Shown here: positions 1 through 9,100 of the stretch, piece after piece
Numbering within the stretch: the first letter of the stretch is position 1
How the letters are laid out: the number at the start of each line of letters is the position of its first letter
Assembly: GCA_013817115.1 (NCBI GenBank)
Contig: JACDDG010000014.1
Location: 1 to 15,453 of the forward strand
Direction: 5' to 3'
DNA length: 15,453 nucleotides
From: Parachlamydiaceae bacterium
Lineage (GTDB): Bacteria; Chlamydiota; Chlamydiia; Chlamydiales; Parachlamydiaceae
The notes under the pieces: generated by a model
Seen by the model: only the letters and a program-made list of their open reading frames with translations
What the model was told of the DNA's origin: nothing
Databases searched by the model: none
Position numbers and translations under genes: made by a program

Positions 1-1059
1 GTCTAGCTCTGAGCCTTCTCCTTATGTGCGCTTCTATTGCTTTCAATTGTGCGGTATATTGGGTCATCTTGAAGTACGATGCCCACCCTTGGTACCATGT
101 TTTATTTCCATCATGGCCCGTTCAATTGAAAGATGAGTACCTCTAGGGATTAGCTCTTTAACCTTTTCCATTGCTTTATCATAGGTAGCTTTGGCTATGG
201 CTATTGTTCCATTGACTATTGTCATTCCAAGAAATTTTACTCGATCAGATTTTGCGGTTTTACTCTTCTCTTCATTAACCTTGAGTTTGAGCTTATTCTC
301 GATAAATTTCTTTATCGATTCCATTACCCTTTCTGCTCCTCTTTGTGATCTTACAAATATATTGCAGTCGTCTGCAAAGCGGCAGAACTCAAGTCCGCGG
401 TCTTCCAGTTCTTTATCTAGTTCGTCTAACACCACATTACTTAACAATGGACTCATAGGGCTACCTTGAACGGAACCTTCTTCTGATGGGATAATGATTC
501 CATCACTCATGATTCCGCCACGCAAAATCATGCCTATAAGTCTGAGGACTCTTGTATCGTTTATGTGACTTTTCAGACGGTGAATTAATCTATCATGGTT
601 GATTCGATCAAAAAATTTTGATAGGTCAATGTCCACGATGTATTCTTTCCCAGATTGCACGATTTTCTGTGCTTGTTGGACCGCTTGTTGTTGGTTTCTT
701 CCTGGGCGGAAACCAAAGCTATTTTCTGAGAAGGTAGAGTCTAAGATTGGTTCTAAAACCATCTTCATTGCCATGTGGAGTATCCGATCTTTAACGATGG
801 GAATTCCAAGCAATCTGACTCCTTTTCCTCCGGGTTTGGGTATTTCAACACGTTTTACCGGTGTTGGTTTGTACGTCCATTTCAGTACCTCTTGCCTGAG
901 TTGGATTAGATTTTCTTCTAGATTTTCCTCGTACTCTTCAATGGTAATTCCATCTATTCCTGGGGCACCTTTGTTCTGTTTTACCAGTTTAAAGGCTTTC
1001 CTAAGCGTTCCAAGCGCGCAGATATCTTCGAAAAGATCTATTTCATTGAATTTGATCAT
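1..1059 (-). pseudogene. ltrA: Group II intron reverse transcriptase/maturase, frameshifted and partial
   Basis: Intron-encoded protein that normally reverse-transcribes the intron RNA and assists splicing. The open frame from ATG 1059 gives 331 residues, stopping at 64. Visible motifs are GAPGIDG (about 31-37), the fingers/palm block KPGGKGVRLLGIP, GFRPGRN, DIDLSKFFD with D145, QGSPMSPLLSN, and FADD (228-231), an F variant of the usual YADD catalytic box. Both catalytic aspartates remain. Near residue 318 the frame fails: in the frame one base away the sequence continues as TWYQGWASYFKMTQYTAQLK, the expected GWxxYF maturase (X) domain, and stays open to base 1. One base appears lost in the T-run at 100-103. 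The product would have the RT core but lack the maturase/thumb end. It could be a real inactivating mutation, a programmed slip or a sequencing error. The C-terminus lies outside the window. Confidence 0.85.
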
Positions 1060-1342
1060 TTTACTTTCTATTTTGCATTGTTATTTCGTAGACCCCTCTT
1101 CTTGTCGAAATCATTACGATGATTCTTTCAAGTTGAGGTTATATCTTCAGGTCTCATAACAATAGTTTCTAATGTTAGAGTTATTGCGTATTAACATGTC
1201 CGCGTTGGCCTATAGATCCTTTGTTCTAGGTTATAGAGAATTCTATAGGTTTCTTTGGACACCCTTGCCTTCATCTACATGTTCCCTCCTTTAAGGGCCA
1301 TGATCGGATTTTCACCGGCTAGTTATTATTCATGCCGGGCAC
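1..1342 (-). mobile_element. Group II intron, 5' portion (truncated by window edge)
   Basis: A retroelement read on the minus strand. Its proposed 5' end is at about 1342, where the minus strand reads GTGCCCGGCATGAATAA, resembling the GTGYG start and CCCGGCATG stretch typical of bacterial group II introns. About 280 nt of non-coding sequence follows (1060-1342), the place expected for RNA domains I-III. The intron-encoded reverse transcriptase (domain IV) then runs off the left edge, so catalytic domains V and VI and the 3' splice site are not in the window. The 5' end sits 2 nt after a strong hairpin (1345-1370), an arrangement known for group IIC introns, which insert behind terminator-like stems. 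The reverse transcriptase sequence also looks like that group. The exact 5' boundary is inferred by eye; the first bases after the hairpin read TTGTG, so it could be off by 1-3 nt. Confidence 0.7.
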
Positions 1343-1344
1343 AA

Positions 1345-1370
1345 CCATAGCGGCGCTACGCTAGCTATGG
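1345..1370 (-). terminator. Hairpin, probable terminator of the LysM gene and intron insertion site
   Basis: The arms CCATAGC and GCTATGG pair over 7 bp, and an inner GCG/CGC pairs around a CTA loop. It lies about 75 nt past the LysM stop codon, in the position of a transcription terminator. On the minus strand the stem is followed by TT and then directly by the proposed intron start, so the original T-tract was probably split by the intron. Terminator activity is inferred and no intact T-tract is now visible. The stretch 1371-1443 holds only A/T-rich sequence, including a run of nine Ts at 1398-1406. Confidence 0.5.
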
Positions 1371-1443
1371 GCTACAAAAAGATTTTTTGGGCTCACTTTT
1401 TTTTTACGACAACCGTTTAGTTTTATCAAAGTCTCTTATTTTA

Positions 1444-2787
1444 CTACCGTTTCGGTATCCTGATAGCTGTAGAGGGGGCTAAATTATCCGAAGATAATCT
1501 ATTATAATGCCTTAGTACATCTACTTCGACGTTGTACTTACGCGAAAGCTTCCACAAATTATCCCCCTCCTGAACAATGTAGAGATAATCTCCTTTTGAA
1601 GAATCTACTTTTGATTTTGTAGGAAGAGACATTTTTGCTATATGCTTTGTCGGTGAAACTTTAGCCAGAGGCACAGCTACCACTTTCTTTTCCGGAATAA
1701 CCTGCGGTTTTTCCATCCCCTTCAATTGTGCATTTTGTGCTTTCACGACCATTGACTCTGCAGCTGAAGGCACAAAATGTAGTAATGCTGATTGATAGTG
1801 AAAGTTCTCAGGAGCACCTTCTCCGGCATAATCATAAAGACGCTGAGCTGCCATCTTCCAAACCGCATCGCTTCTAGGACCTTTTAACAAAGCAAGTGCA
1901 AGCTGTTCACTTTGCACAGTTTTTTCGGTCAAAAGAGTTAAAAGACTCAACACATGATGATCATCTAATTTTTTAGCTGCAAAAGCTCCGTCGATTTTAA
2001 GCAACAGCTCCGCAGCTGCAACAGACCCCTTTTGAACATATTCTAATAAAACATTTTGGCGACGGGTTTCAGATAAATCACCAAACTGTCGCTGCTGCTC
2101 AGCCACCTTCGCAAGCATTGCGAAATCACCCTGAAGCAAAAATGCCACAATTTCATTTCTTTCAACAGCAGGATCAAGACGTCGAAAAAGGGGTTCTATG
2201 GCTGCAAATTCTGATGTAAGAAAAAAAGAATCCATTAAAGAAATCTTTTGCAGCTTGCTTTCATTAGCTTTTAACAATAAAAACAAACCTTTAGGGGTTT
2301 GTGGCCATAGTTCATTCTCTGCAAATGCACCAATAGAAGCAAAATGAGTTTCGCTAAGACCCGGATATACTGTGATTAACGCTAATGTGCCGTTAGTTCG
2401 TCGACCATAGGCTATGACGCGCTTTTGTGGTTTATAAGGATAGCCTTCTAAGGCTCTCGCAAAATCAAAATGATGAAACGCGATAAGACAAGCTAAAGCT
2501 AAATCACGCTCAGAATATCCATTCTCTACAGAAGTCGTGCTTTTTAATTTCTTCAGTAGCTGTTCGTAAGGCAAGACTTGCAGCTTCCGAATCCACTGAC
2601 TGCTAGATTCATCAGCCGCCAGTGGGGGTGCCTCAGACTTTGGAGTTATGACAGGCTTTTGCTCGCAATAAAGTGCGGGTGAACGCTCCTTAAAGATCCA
2701 ATATGACATGGAGGTAAGCAGAAGGATGTTAAGAAATCCGCTGACTGCTAAAGCGCCAATTACACGCTTTGTGTGTTTGTAGTACAT
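1444..2787 (-). CDS. Membrane-anchored protein with C-terminal LysM domain
   Basis: Product of 447 residues, read from ATG 2787. A longer reading from TTG 2826 is possible but lacks a good start. The ATG has AGGGG 11 nt upstream and places a single hydrophobic segment (about residues 9-32) right after a basic N-terminus (YYKHTKR), which looks like a signal anchor. A middle region (about 60-370) is rich in Ala, Leu and Glu, probably helical, with no family I recognise. A basic, Pro/Lys-rich linker leads to a clear LysM domain at about 403-447 ([20 protein letters not shown] ... IRIPK). LysM domains bind N-acetylglucosamine glycans, usually peptidoglycan, so the protein likely sits in the inner membrane with its C-terminus in the periplasm. 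It overlaps the end of pckA by 28 bp, so the two are probably cotranscribed. Its specific role is unknown; an envelope or cell-division role is inference only. Confidence 0.8.
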   Translation of the reverse strand: MYYKHTKRVIGALAVSGFLNILLLTSMSYWIFKERSPALYCEQKPVITPKSEAPPLAADESSSQWIRKLQVLPYEQLLKKLKSTTSVENGYSERDLALACLIAFHHFDFARALEGYPYKPQKRVIAYGRRTNGTLALITVYPGLSETHFASIGAFAENELWPQTPKGLFLLLKANESKLQKISLMDSFFLTSEFAAIEPLFRRLDPAVERNEIVAFLLQGDFAMLAKVAEQQRQFGDLSETRRQNVLLEYVQKGSVAAAELLLKIDGAFAAKKLDDHHVLSLLTLLTEKTVQSEQLALALLKGPRSDAVWKMAAQRLYDYAGEGAPENFHYQSALLHFVPSAAESMVVKAQNAQLKGMEKPQVIPEKKVVAVPLAKVSPTKHIAKMSLPTKSKVDSSKGDYLYIVQEGDNLWKLSRKYNVEVDVLRHYNRLSSDNLAPSTAIRIPKR

Positions 2788-4625
2788 TGTTCTAAACGCC
2801 CCTGTAGAGCATCGAGCTCTTCGCAAATCCCTTTGGGCAATCGATCCCCAAACACTTTAAGATAATTTCGCATTTCGTCTACCTCAGCCTTCCAAGCCTG
2901 AATGTCAACGCTTAACAAAGACTGCATCTCTTTATCCGTTACGTTTAAATTTGATCTGTCTAAGCTTTGCAAAGTCGGTAAATAGCCGATCGGAGTTTTC
3001 ACTGAATTACTTTCATTTCTCTTATCGCCACTAGAACTGCGCTCGAAAACCCACTTGAGAACACGTACATTTTCTCCAAAACCTGGCCAAAGCCACTTAC
3101 CCTCAGAATCTTTCCTGAACCAATTCACGGAAAAAATGTGAGGCATTCGGCCGGCTGATTTTTTTTCACTAGAACCTCTTTGTCCCATTTTAAGCCAATG
3201 CCCGAAATAATCCCCCATATGATATCCACAAAAAGGAAGCATGGCAAATGGATCATGTCGAAGTTTACCCAACTGACCTGCGGCCGCGGCCGTCATTTCA
3301 GAAGAAACACTCGCACCTAAAAATGTGCCATGATGCCAATCAAATGCTTCGTAAACAAGAGGAACGACTGATTCACGACGGCCACCAAATAAAATAGCTG
3401 AAATCGGTACACCTTTTGGATCTTCCCACGCCGGATCGATCACAGGACACTGCGAAGCTGGAACGGTAAAACGCGCATTTGGATGAGCTGCCTTTTCGCT
3501 AGATTTCGGAGTCCACTCATTCCCTAACCAATTAATTAAGTGTTTTGGGGGCTGCGAAGTCATTCCCTCCCACCAAACATCACCCTCTGGAGTTAATCCT
3601 ACATTTGTAAAAAGAGCATTTTCCCGCATTGTTTCCATGGCATTGCGATTTGAAGCCATAGACGTACCCGGAGCAACTCCAAAAAAACCTGCCTCAGGAT
3701 TAACAGCATACAAACCACCATCTTCACCGAATTTCATCCAGGCGATATCATCCCCGATCGTTTCAACTTTCCAGCCCGGCAATGTAGGAATCAACATCGC
3801 TAAGTTTGTTTTTCCACAAGCACTTGGAAAGGCTGCAGCGATATATTTTTTCACCCCTTCAGGGCTTGTAATTCCTAAGATCAGCATGTGTTCGGCCATC
3901 CAGCCCTCATCACGAGCCATTACGGAAGCAATGCGCAAGGCAAAACACTTTTTCCCTAATAAAGCATTGCCACCATAACCACTACCGTAAGAACAAATAG
4001 AACGTGTTTCAGGAAAATGGGCAATATATTTATGCTCAGGATTTGAAGGCCATGAAGAATCCTTTTCACCAGGGTGAAGAGGTTTTCCGACAGAATGTAA
4101 ACAAGGAACGAAGAAATCATCTCCTAAGACCTTTAATGCTGCGTCGCCCATACGCGTCATCAGACGCATCGAACACACCACATAGGCTGAATCTGTGATT
4201 TGAACTCCGATATGGGAAATCGGAGATCCCAAAGGCCCCATGCTGTAAGGAATGACGTACATTGCGCGTCCAACCATGCACCCTTTATAAAGCTCGTTCA
4301 ATAAAGCTTTCATCTCTTCAGGATCTTTCCAATTGTTAGTAGGACCGGCGTCAATTTGATTTTTTGAACAGATAAAAGTACGATCTTCTACGCGTGCGAC
4401 ATCATCCTCCGATGATCTGCAGAGAAAGCTGTTGGGACGCAATTTTTCATTAAGCTGGATGAGATGACCGCTTTGAACCATTTGACGGCAAAGTTCTTCA
4501 TACTCATTAATAGATCCATTACAAAAATGCACTTTTGCAGGTTGGCAAAGTTCAAATGTTTCTTTTATCCATGCAATAAGAGTTTTATTTTGAGTCCAGT
4601 TTTCGATTGCTATATTCGTTTCCAT
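2760..4625 (-). CDS. pckA: Phosphoenolpyruvate carboxykinase (GTP)
   Basis: Converts oxaloacetate and GTP to phosphoenolpyruvate, CO2 and GDP in the cytoplasm, linking the TCA cycle to gluconeogenesis. The protein has 621 residues from ATG 4625, close to the normal size of the GTP-dependent family. Key sites are the substrate loop near [13 protein letters not shown] (about 72-84), [10 protein letters not shown] with a metal-binding Lys (about 218-226), AEHMLILG with the metal-binding His (about 246), the P-loop FPSACGKTN with the reactive Cys (about 266-274), and GDDIAW with the metal-binding Asp (about 291-296). [18 protein letters not shown] and [14 protein letters not shown] occur toward the C-terminus. 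An in-frame ATG at 4658 would add 11 residues, but GAGGA lies 8 nt before ATG 4625 and decides the start. The gene follows mreB on the same strand, as in Chlamydia, but across 428 nt filled largely by a palindromic element. Its stop lies inside the LysM gene. Confidence 0.97.
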   Translation of the reverse strand: METNIAIENWTQNKTLIAWIKETFELCQPAKVHFCNGSINEYEELCRQMVQSGHLIQLNEKLRPNSFLCRSSEDDVARVEDRTFICSKNQIDAGPTNNWKDPEEMKALLNELYKGCMVGRAMYVIPYSMGPLGSPISHIGVQITDSAYVVCSMRLMTRMGDAALKVLGDDFFVPCLHSVGKPLHPGEKDSSWPSNPEHKYIAHFPETRSICSYGSGYGGNALLGKKCFALRIASVMARDEGWMAEHMLILGITSPEGVKKYIAAAFPSACGKTNLAMLIPTLPGWKVETIGDDIAWMKFGEDGGLYAVNPEAGFFGVAPGTSMASNRNAMETMRENALFTNVGLTPEGDVWWEGMTSQPPKHLINWLGNEWTPKSSEKAAHPNARFTVPASQCPVIDPAWEDPKGVPISAILFGGRRESVVPLVYEAFDWHHGTFLGASVSSEMTAAAAGQLGKLRHDPFAMLPFCGYHMGDYFGHWLKMGQRGSSEKKSAGRMPHIFSVNWFRKDSEGKWLWPGFGENVRVLKWVFERSSSGDKRNESNSVKTPIGYLPTLQSLDRSNLNVTDKEMQSLLSVDIQAWKAEVDEMRNYLKVFGDRLPKGICEELDALQGRLEQCTTNTQSV

Positions 4626-4676
4626 GTATCGATTCCTCAGAGTGATAATGCTAGTCATCGGAAGGCTAAAATCGTG

Positions 4677-4974
4677 GTTGCGCTCTCGCGTGACTTTCTC
4701 GCGCCCCTACCGGGGCGCATGTTTGTAATGGTTCGAACCCCGGGTTCCGCTATCGCTACACCCGGGGCTATTAACAGTTCCCCCTGCCGGGGGATAAAAC
4801 ATTGTTAAGAAAGGCTAAGTTGAAGCTAGAAAAATCATTCATGCTCCGATCCCCTGGTAGGGGGAACTGTTAATAGCCCCGGGTGCGGGTGCAGCGATAG
4901 CGGAACCCGGGGTTCAAATCATTACAAAACATACGCCCCGGTAGGGGCGCGGGAAATCCACGCAAGAGCGCAAC
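4677..4974 (-). repeat. Composite palindromic element, copy A
   Basis: A roughly 298-bp imperfect inverted repeat with arms at 4677-4794 and about 4849-4974. The arms match over nearly their whole length; the right arm has an extra 6 nt from a GGGTGC tandem repeat near 4882-4893. Each arm carries three short G/C-rich hairpins: GCGCCCC-TACC-GGGGCGC (4701-4718 on the left), CCCCGGGT ... ACCCGGGG (4738-4767) and TCCCCC-TGCC-GGGGGA (4779-4794), with CTATTAACAGTT between the second and third. The A/T-rich centre (4795-4848), when reverse-complemented, matches the centre of copy B at 13845-14106, which defines orientation. No open reading frame of note, no transposase and no convincing target-site duplication were seen. 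The rest of the mreB-pckA gap (4626-4676 and 4975-5053) holds only the pckA ribosome-binding site and promoter-like sequences. Function unknown: a non-autonomous mobile repeat or a structured RNA/DNA element. Confidence 0.9.
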
Positions 4975-4977
4975 AAA

Positions 4978-5037
4978 ATTATATACCCCTCAATCCTTGC
5001 TTGAAGCGAGTTAAACGATGACCTTGCACACATTATA
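4978..5037 (-). promoter_or_regulatory. Candidate -10 elements for pckA
   Basis: Two perfect TATAAT hexamers occur on the minus strand upstream of pckA, at 5032-5037 and 4978-4983. Neither has a good -35 hexamer at 16-18 nt. The second lies only 4 nt outside the end of palindromic copy A, so transcripts from either site would carry the whole element in a leader of more than 300 nt. The A/T-rich context makes chance matches easy, so this is tentative. Confidence 0.3.
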
Positions 5038-5053
5038 ACGATTAATTTCAGTA

Positions 5054-6133
5054 TTAATTTTTTCGTTTTTTAAATTTATCTATGTACTCCAATGCTTTAC
5101 CTGTCCCGAGGCAAACTGCAAGTAATGGTTGAGGAGCAATGATGACAGGCAAGCCTGTTTCTTTAATCAGAGCTTTATCAAGACCTTTAATGAGAGCGCC
5201 TCCGCCGGCAATAACCATACCTCTTTCCACCAAGTCTGCCGCAAGTTCTGGAGGAGCTTTTTCCAGCGTTAAACGCACATTTTCGATGATCTGTTGAATA
5301 GGTTCAGCTAGACACTCACGAATTTCTACAGAATTGATACGTTTGGTGACTGGAAGACCGGCAACCTGATCGCGTCCACGCACCTCCATCTCAAGCTCGT
5401 TGCCGCCCAATGGGTATGCCGAACCGATTGTCATTTTAATTTCTTCGGCAGTCCGGGGTCCAATCATTAAGTTGTAGGTACGACGCATGTAATTGATGAT
5501 GCATTCATCAAATTCATCCCCTGCAATCCGCAGTGAACGAGATTCGACAATACCGCCAAGAGAAATAATAGCAATTTCTGTCGTTCCTCCGCCGATATCA
5601 ATGATCATATTTGCGAAAGGTTCATGCACCGGAAGATCTACACCAATTGCCGCTGCCATTGGTTCTTCAATTAAAATAACCTCTTGGGCGCCAGCATGTA
5701 AGGCAGAATCTTCCACCGCACGCTTTTCAACTCCTGTAATCCCGGACGGAACAGCAATTAAGATTTTAGGTCTAAAGAGACTGCGCACAGGTGTTACACG
5801 ACTGATGATAACTTTGAGCATCCCTTCAGCGATTTCGAAGTCTGCAATAACCCCATCCTTCATCGGACGTACAGCATGAATTTTGCGAGGAGTTTTTCCA
5901 AGCATCGCCTTGGCCTTATGACCAACAGCTAATACTTCATTGGTCATCGAATCGACTGCAACCACTGAAGGTTCAGCTAAAACGATACCTTTACCACGGA
6001 CAAACACCAAAGTGTTTGCAGTACCCAAGTCAATCCCAATATCATTAGAAAAAACGCCACGAAAGCTATTTATCTTACCGACGGCTGCATGATAGAGCGC
6101 GCTAGGCGTCCAATTATTCTTTTTTTTAGTCAT
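5054..6133 (-). CDS. mreB: Rod shape-determining actin-like protein MreB
   Basis: Bacterial actin homologue that polymerises on the inner membrane with ATP and directs peptidoglycan synthesis. In Chlamydiae, which lack FtsZ, it is also needed for division. The 359 residues include phosphate loop 1, [14 protein letters not shown] (31-44), [11 protein letters not shown] with the catalytic Glu (about 154-164), phosphate loop 2, [13 protein letters not shown] (about 177-189), and the adenosine motif [15 protein letters not shown] (about 309-323). About 16-20 extra residues precede the FRGVFSND start region seen in E. coli MreB; an extended N-terminus is a known feature of chlamydial MreB. It begins 7 nt after the SNF2 stop on the same strand, with no strong Shine-Dalgarno sequence, so translation is probably coupled. 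A 3-codon ORF (ATG ACT AAA TGA, 6141-6130) bridges the two genes, overlapping the SNF2 stop and the mreB start. Confidence 0.97.
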   Translation of the reverse strand: MTKKKNNWTPSALYHAAVGKINSFRGVFSNDIGIDLGTANTLVFVRGKGIVLAEPSVVAVDSMTNEVLAVGHKAKAMLGKTPRKIHAVRPMKDGVIADFEIAEGMLKVIISRVTPVRSLFRPKILIAVPSGITGVEKRAVEDSALHAGAQEVILIEEPMAAAIGVDLPVHEPFANMIIDIGGGTTEIAIISLGGIVESRSLRIAGDEFDECIINYMRRTYNLMIGPRTAEEIKMTIGSAYPLGGNELEMEVRGRDQVAGLPVTKRINSVEIRECLAEPIQQIIENVRLTLEKAPPELAADLVERGMVIAGGGALIKGLDKALIKETGLPVIIAPQPLLAVCLGTGKALEYIDKFKKRKN

Positions 6134-6140
6134 TTAGTCA

Positions 6141-9100
6141 TTATGTTTGTAAAAGCTCTAAAACTTCTTCCCAGGTCAATTTCTCGATGACATCTTCATC
6201 GCAACTGATGATCTGCTGATTAATTCCCTTCTTGCGTTCTTGTAATTGCATGATTTTCTCTTCGATTGTATCAAGTGTAATCAATTTGCAAGCAGAAACA
6301 GAACGCTTTTGTCCAAACCGATGCACGCGATCGGTTGCTTGGCTTTCAACTGCCGGATTCCACCACATATCGTAATGAATGACGGTGTCAGCTCCGGTCA
6401 AATTAAGCCCGATACCACCTGCTTTCAATGACAACAAGAAGACCGAGGTCTGCTCATCCTCGTTAAAACGCTTCACAATATCAAGCCGATTTTTGCTTGA
6501 ACCATCAAGATATTCAAACCGAATTCCTAGCTTCTCAAGATCATGCACCATGATCTTTAGCATTCTCGTATACTGACTGAAGACAACGGTCTTGTGTTTA
6601 CCTTCAATCAGGGTCTGCAATAGCTCCAGTAACAAATCATACTTTATAGAGTCGCCTGCCTCAGGTTTATCTTTCGCAAAGATAGCCGGGTGGCAACAAA
6701 TCTGCTTCAGACGTGTCAATGTTGCCAGAACGTGGATTTGAATGCGATCAAAACCTTCCTTTTTCACAAGCTGAGACAGTTCTTCCCGAGCAGTTTTTGC
6801 ATAAGATTGATAAAGTTCACGTTGTAAATCAGATAGATGGCAACGATAAATTATCTCTGAAATAGGAGGTAAATCTTCTAGAACATCTTTTTTCATACGA
6901 CGTAAAATGAAGGGATTTACTTTTTTACGCAGGATATCCATATTGGTGCTTAGCGTCTGACCGGAAGTTCGCACGTATTTTTCCACGAAACGCTCGTAGG
7001 AACTTAATAAACCAGGCATAAGAAAGTCGAATAAACTCCAAAGTTCATCCAAAGAATTTTCAATAGGAGTACCGGTAAGAATCAGACGATGCATTGCTTG
7101 AATCATTTTGACTGACTTTGCATTCCTAGTGCTACGATTTTTTATATGCTGTGCTTCGTCAAGAATCACGTAATCGAACATGATGGTCTTATAGAATTCG
7201 ATATCTTTTTGTAAAAGACTATAGGAGATAATCACGACATCAAATTTCGCAAAAGATGAAAGAAGTTTTTTCCTTTGCGCAGGCGTTCCATCAACCGGCA
7301 AAGCTGCAAGCTTAGGATTAAACTTTTTCAACTCTTCTTTCCAATTATAAACAAGCGAAGTCGGGCAAACAACCAAAGTTTTAGCATTTGGATTGTTTTC
7401 CATATGCTGAGTTATAGCAATGATAGCCTGCAAAGTTTTGCCTAAGCCCATATCATCAGCTAAAATACCATTTAAATGCATGCTACGAAGACGTTCTAAC
7501 CAGCTAACTCCATCAATTTGATAAGTACGTAATTTCGCTTGAATAAGGTCTGGAATAGGGGCCGGAACCATCGAATGATTACCCAACATCTGCTGTTGAA
7601 TTTTCTTCAATTTATCACTCATCGAAAACTCGATAGGCAACCCTTCAAACTGCTCAGGATGAAGACTTGATAGACTCCAAAGAGGACGTCGTTCGATGTG
7701 ATCAGTTAATTCTGAGATACCAATCTCATCAAAAAGCTGCAAGGTCTTAGCTAATGTATCAAGATCAAGAGCTAAAATTTTATGAGATTTAATACCCTCT
7801 TGAGAGTTCTTCTTTTTCGAAGGCTTAGTGCGGGATAGCTCAATAAATGCACGGCGTGAGGCTAAACACTCCCATAACATATTAAAGGAAACCCCTTTAA
7901 GATGACCTTTGACTTTAAGATCAACTTCATAAAAGTCAATCCTTTCAGTTTCCTTCAAGGATAATACGAATTGGGTGTCATCATAAACAAACTGCTCAAG
8001 CAAATTCTGGGGGCAATTGAAATGAACGAAATGTTGATTACGCGGAATCACTTCCGTCATAAATTCAACAATTTTTTTGTCAGATTTAGCTGTATACACA
8101 GCCCCTTGACCATCAAGATCAAAACCTTGGAAGAGATCTTTTATAATACGCTGCTCTTCGGTTAGATTGCGGGCTAAGATTCCTTGAGAAGTTACAAATG
8201 GTGTAATATGCGCAATAGTTAGCTGTGAAGCTGCTGCAGGCACCTTAATCTTATCATAGATAAAGGTTAGAGAAGCTTCCAGTTCCCCATCAAGATAATT
8301 GATATCACATGCCGCAGTCAACTTACCCACAAACGGAAGAGTCACGAACTCTTCAATAATTTCGCGATTCGAAACTTCTGCATAATGCATAAGCTCCGGC
8401 AAAGAATTCTCTACAAACGTGCCGAAAAGAGGTTCAGGAATGGTAATCTCACGAATCACATGAATATTACGCAGATGCTTTCTGCGGATAGCTTGTGGAA
8501 AACGGTAATAGACCTTTTCAAAGATCATTCCTGGTTGAGCACATGCAAAGAACCGAGCTTCTACAAGTTCAACTTTCTGTTGGTTTCCTAACATGATAGA
8601 AGGAGAGAGTAGTATTTTTGGTGCGACTGCATTTAAATACTCTAAATCGAAATTAAGATGACAAGGGGTAGGAGAAAAACGTAAAGGCTCTTCTAAGGAT
8701 AGATGATAGATGCATGACATTGGAGCGTAAGAAGTTTCCAACTCATCCTTCGGCACTCGGGTATGCTTTCGAGCCATAGCCATTTCGTGCGCATGAGCCA
8801 ATATAGCACCAAATGCTTCTGAATCAAATTGAGCAATCCGAAGATTTGGCTCATCATTAGATTCTACGAAGTAAGCGTTGTCAAGAATCAATTTTAAAAT
8901 GGAGCGGCTTTCTTCATCAAATGAATCAAGCAGAAAGAAATAATGTTTGCTGCCGATATAAAAAGGTTCACAATAGCGCACAGCATCTAAAAATTCTTTA
9001 ACATTTGGAATATTTAAAGGTTTTGATCGATAAGGTAAACGCAAGGCAAGTTGGACTTCAGGATTGTACACCAGATTATTTTGGGCCTGAGGAAAAGGAT

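Noticed and set aside
373..384. FADD in place of YADD as a sign of a dead reverse transcriptase
   Set aside because: Both catalytic aspartates are present and F at this position is tolerated in some reverse transcriptases; the frameshift is the stronger argument for inactivity.
599..1159. 186-codon plus-strand ORF over the reverse transcriptase
   Set aside because: It is the antisense shadow of a gene with clear reverse transcriptase motifs.
4729..4740. T-arm-like sequence GGTTCGAACCCC within copy A, possibly a tRNA remnant
   Set aside because: No acceptor, D or anticodon stems can be built around it, and copy B does not keep the motif.
4660..4990. Target-site duplication around copy A (AAAAT at 4668-4672 and 4975-4979)
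   Set aside because: The left AAAAT is not directly at the arm end, and copy B shows no comparable repeat.
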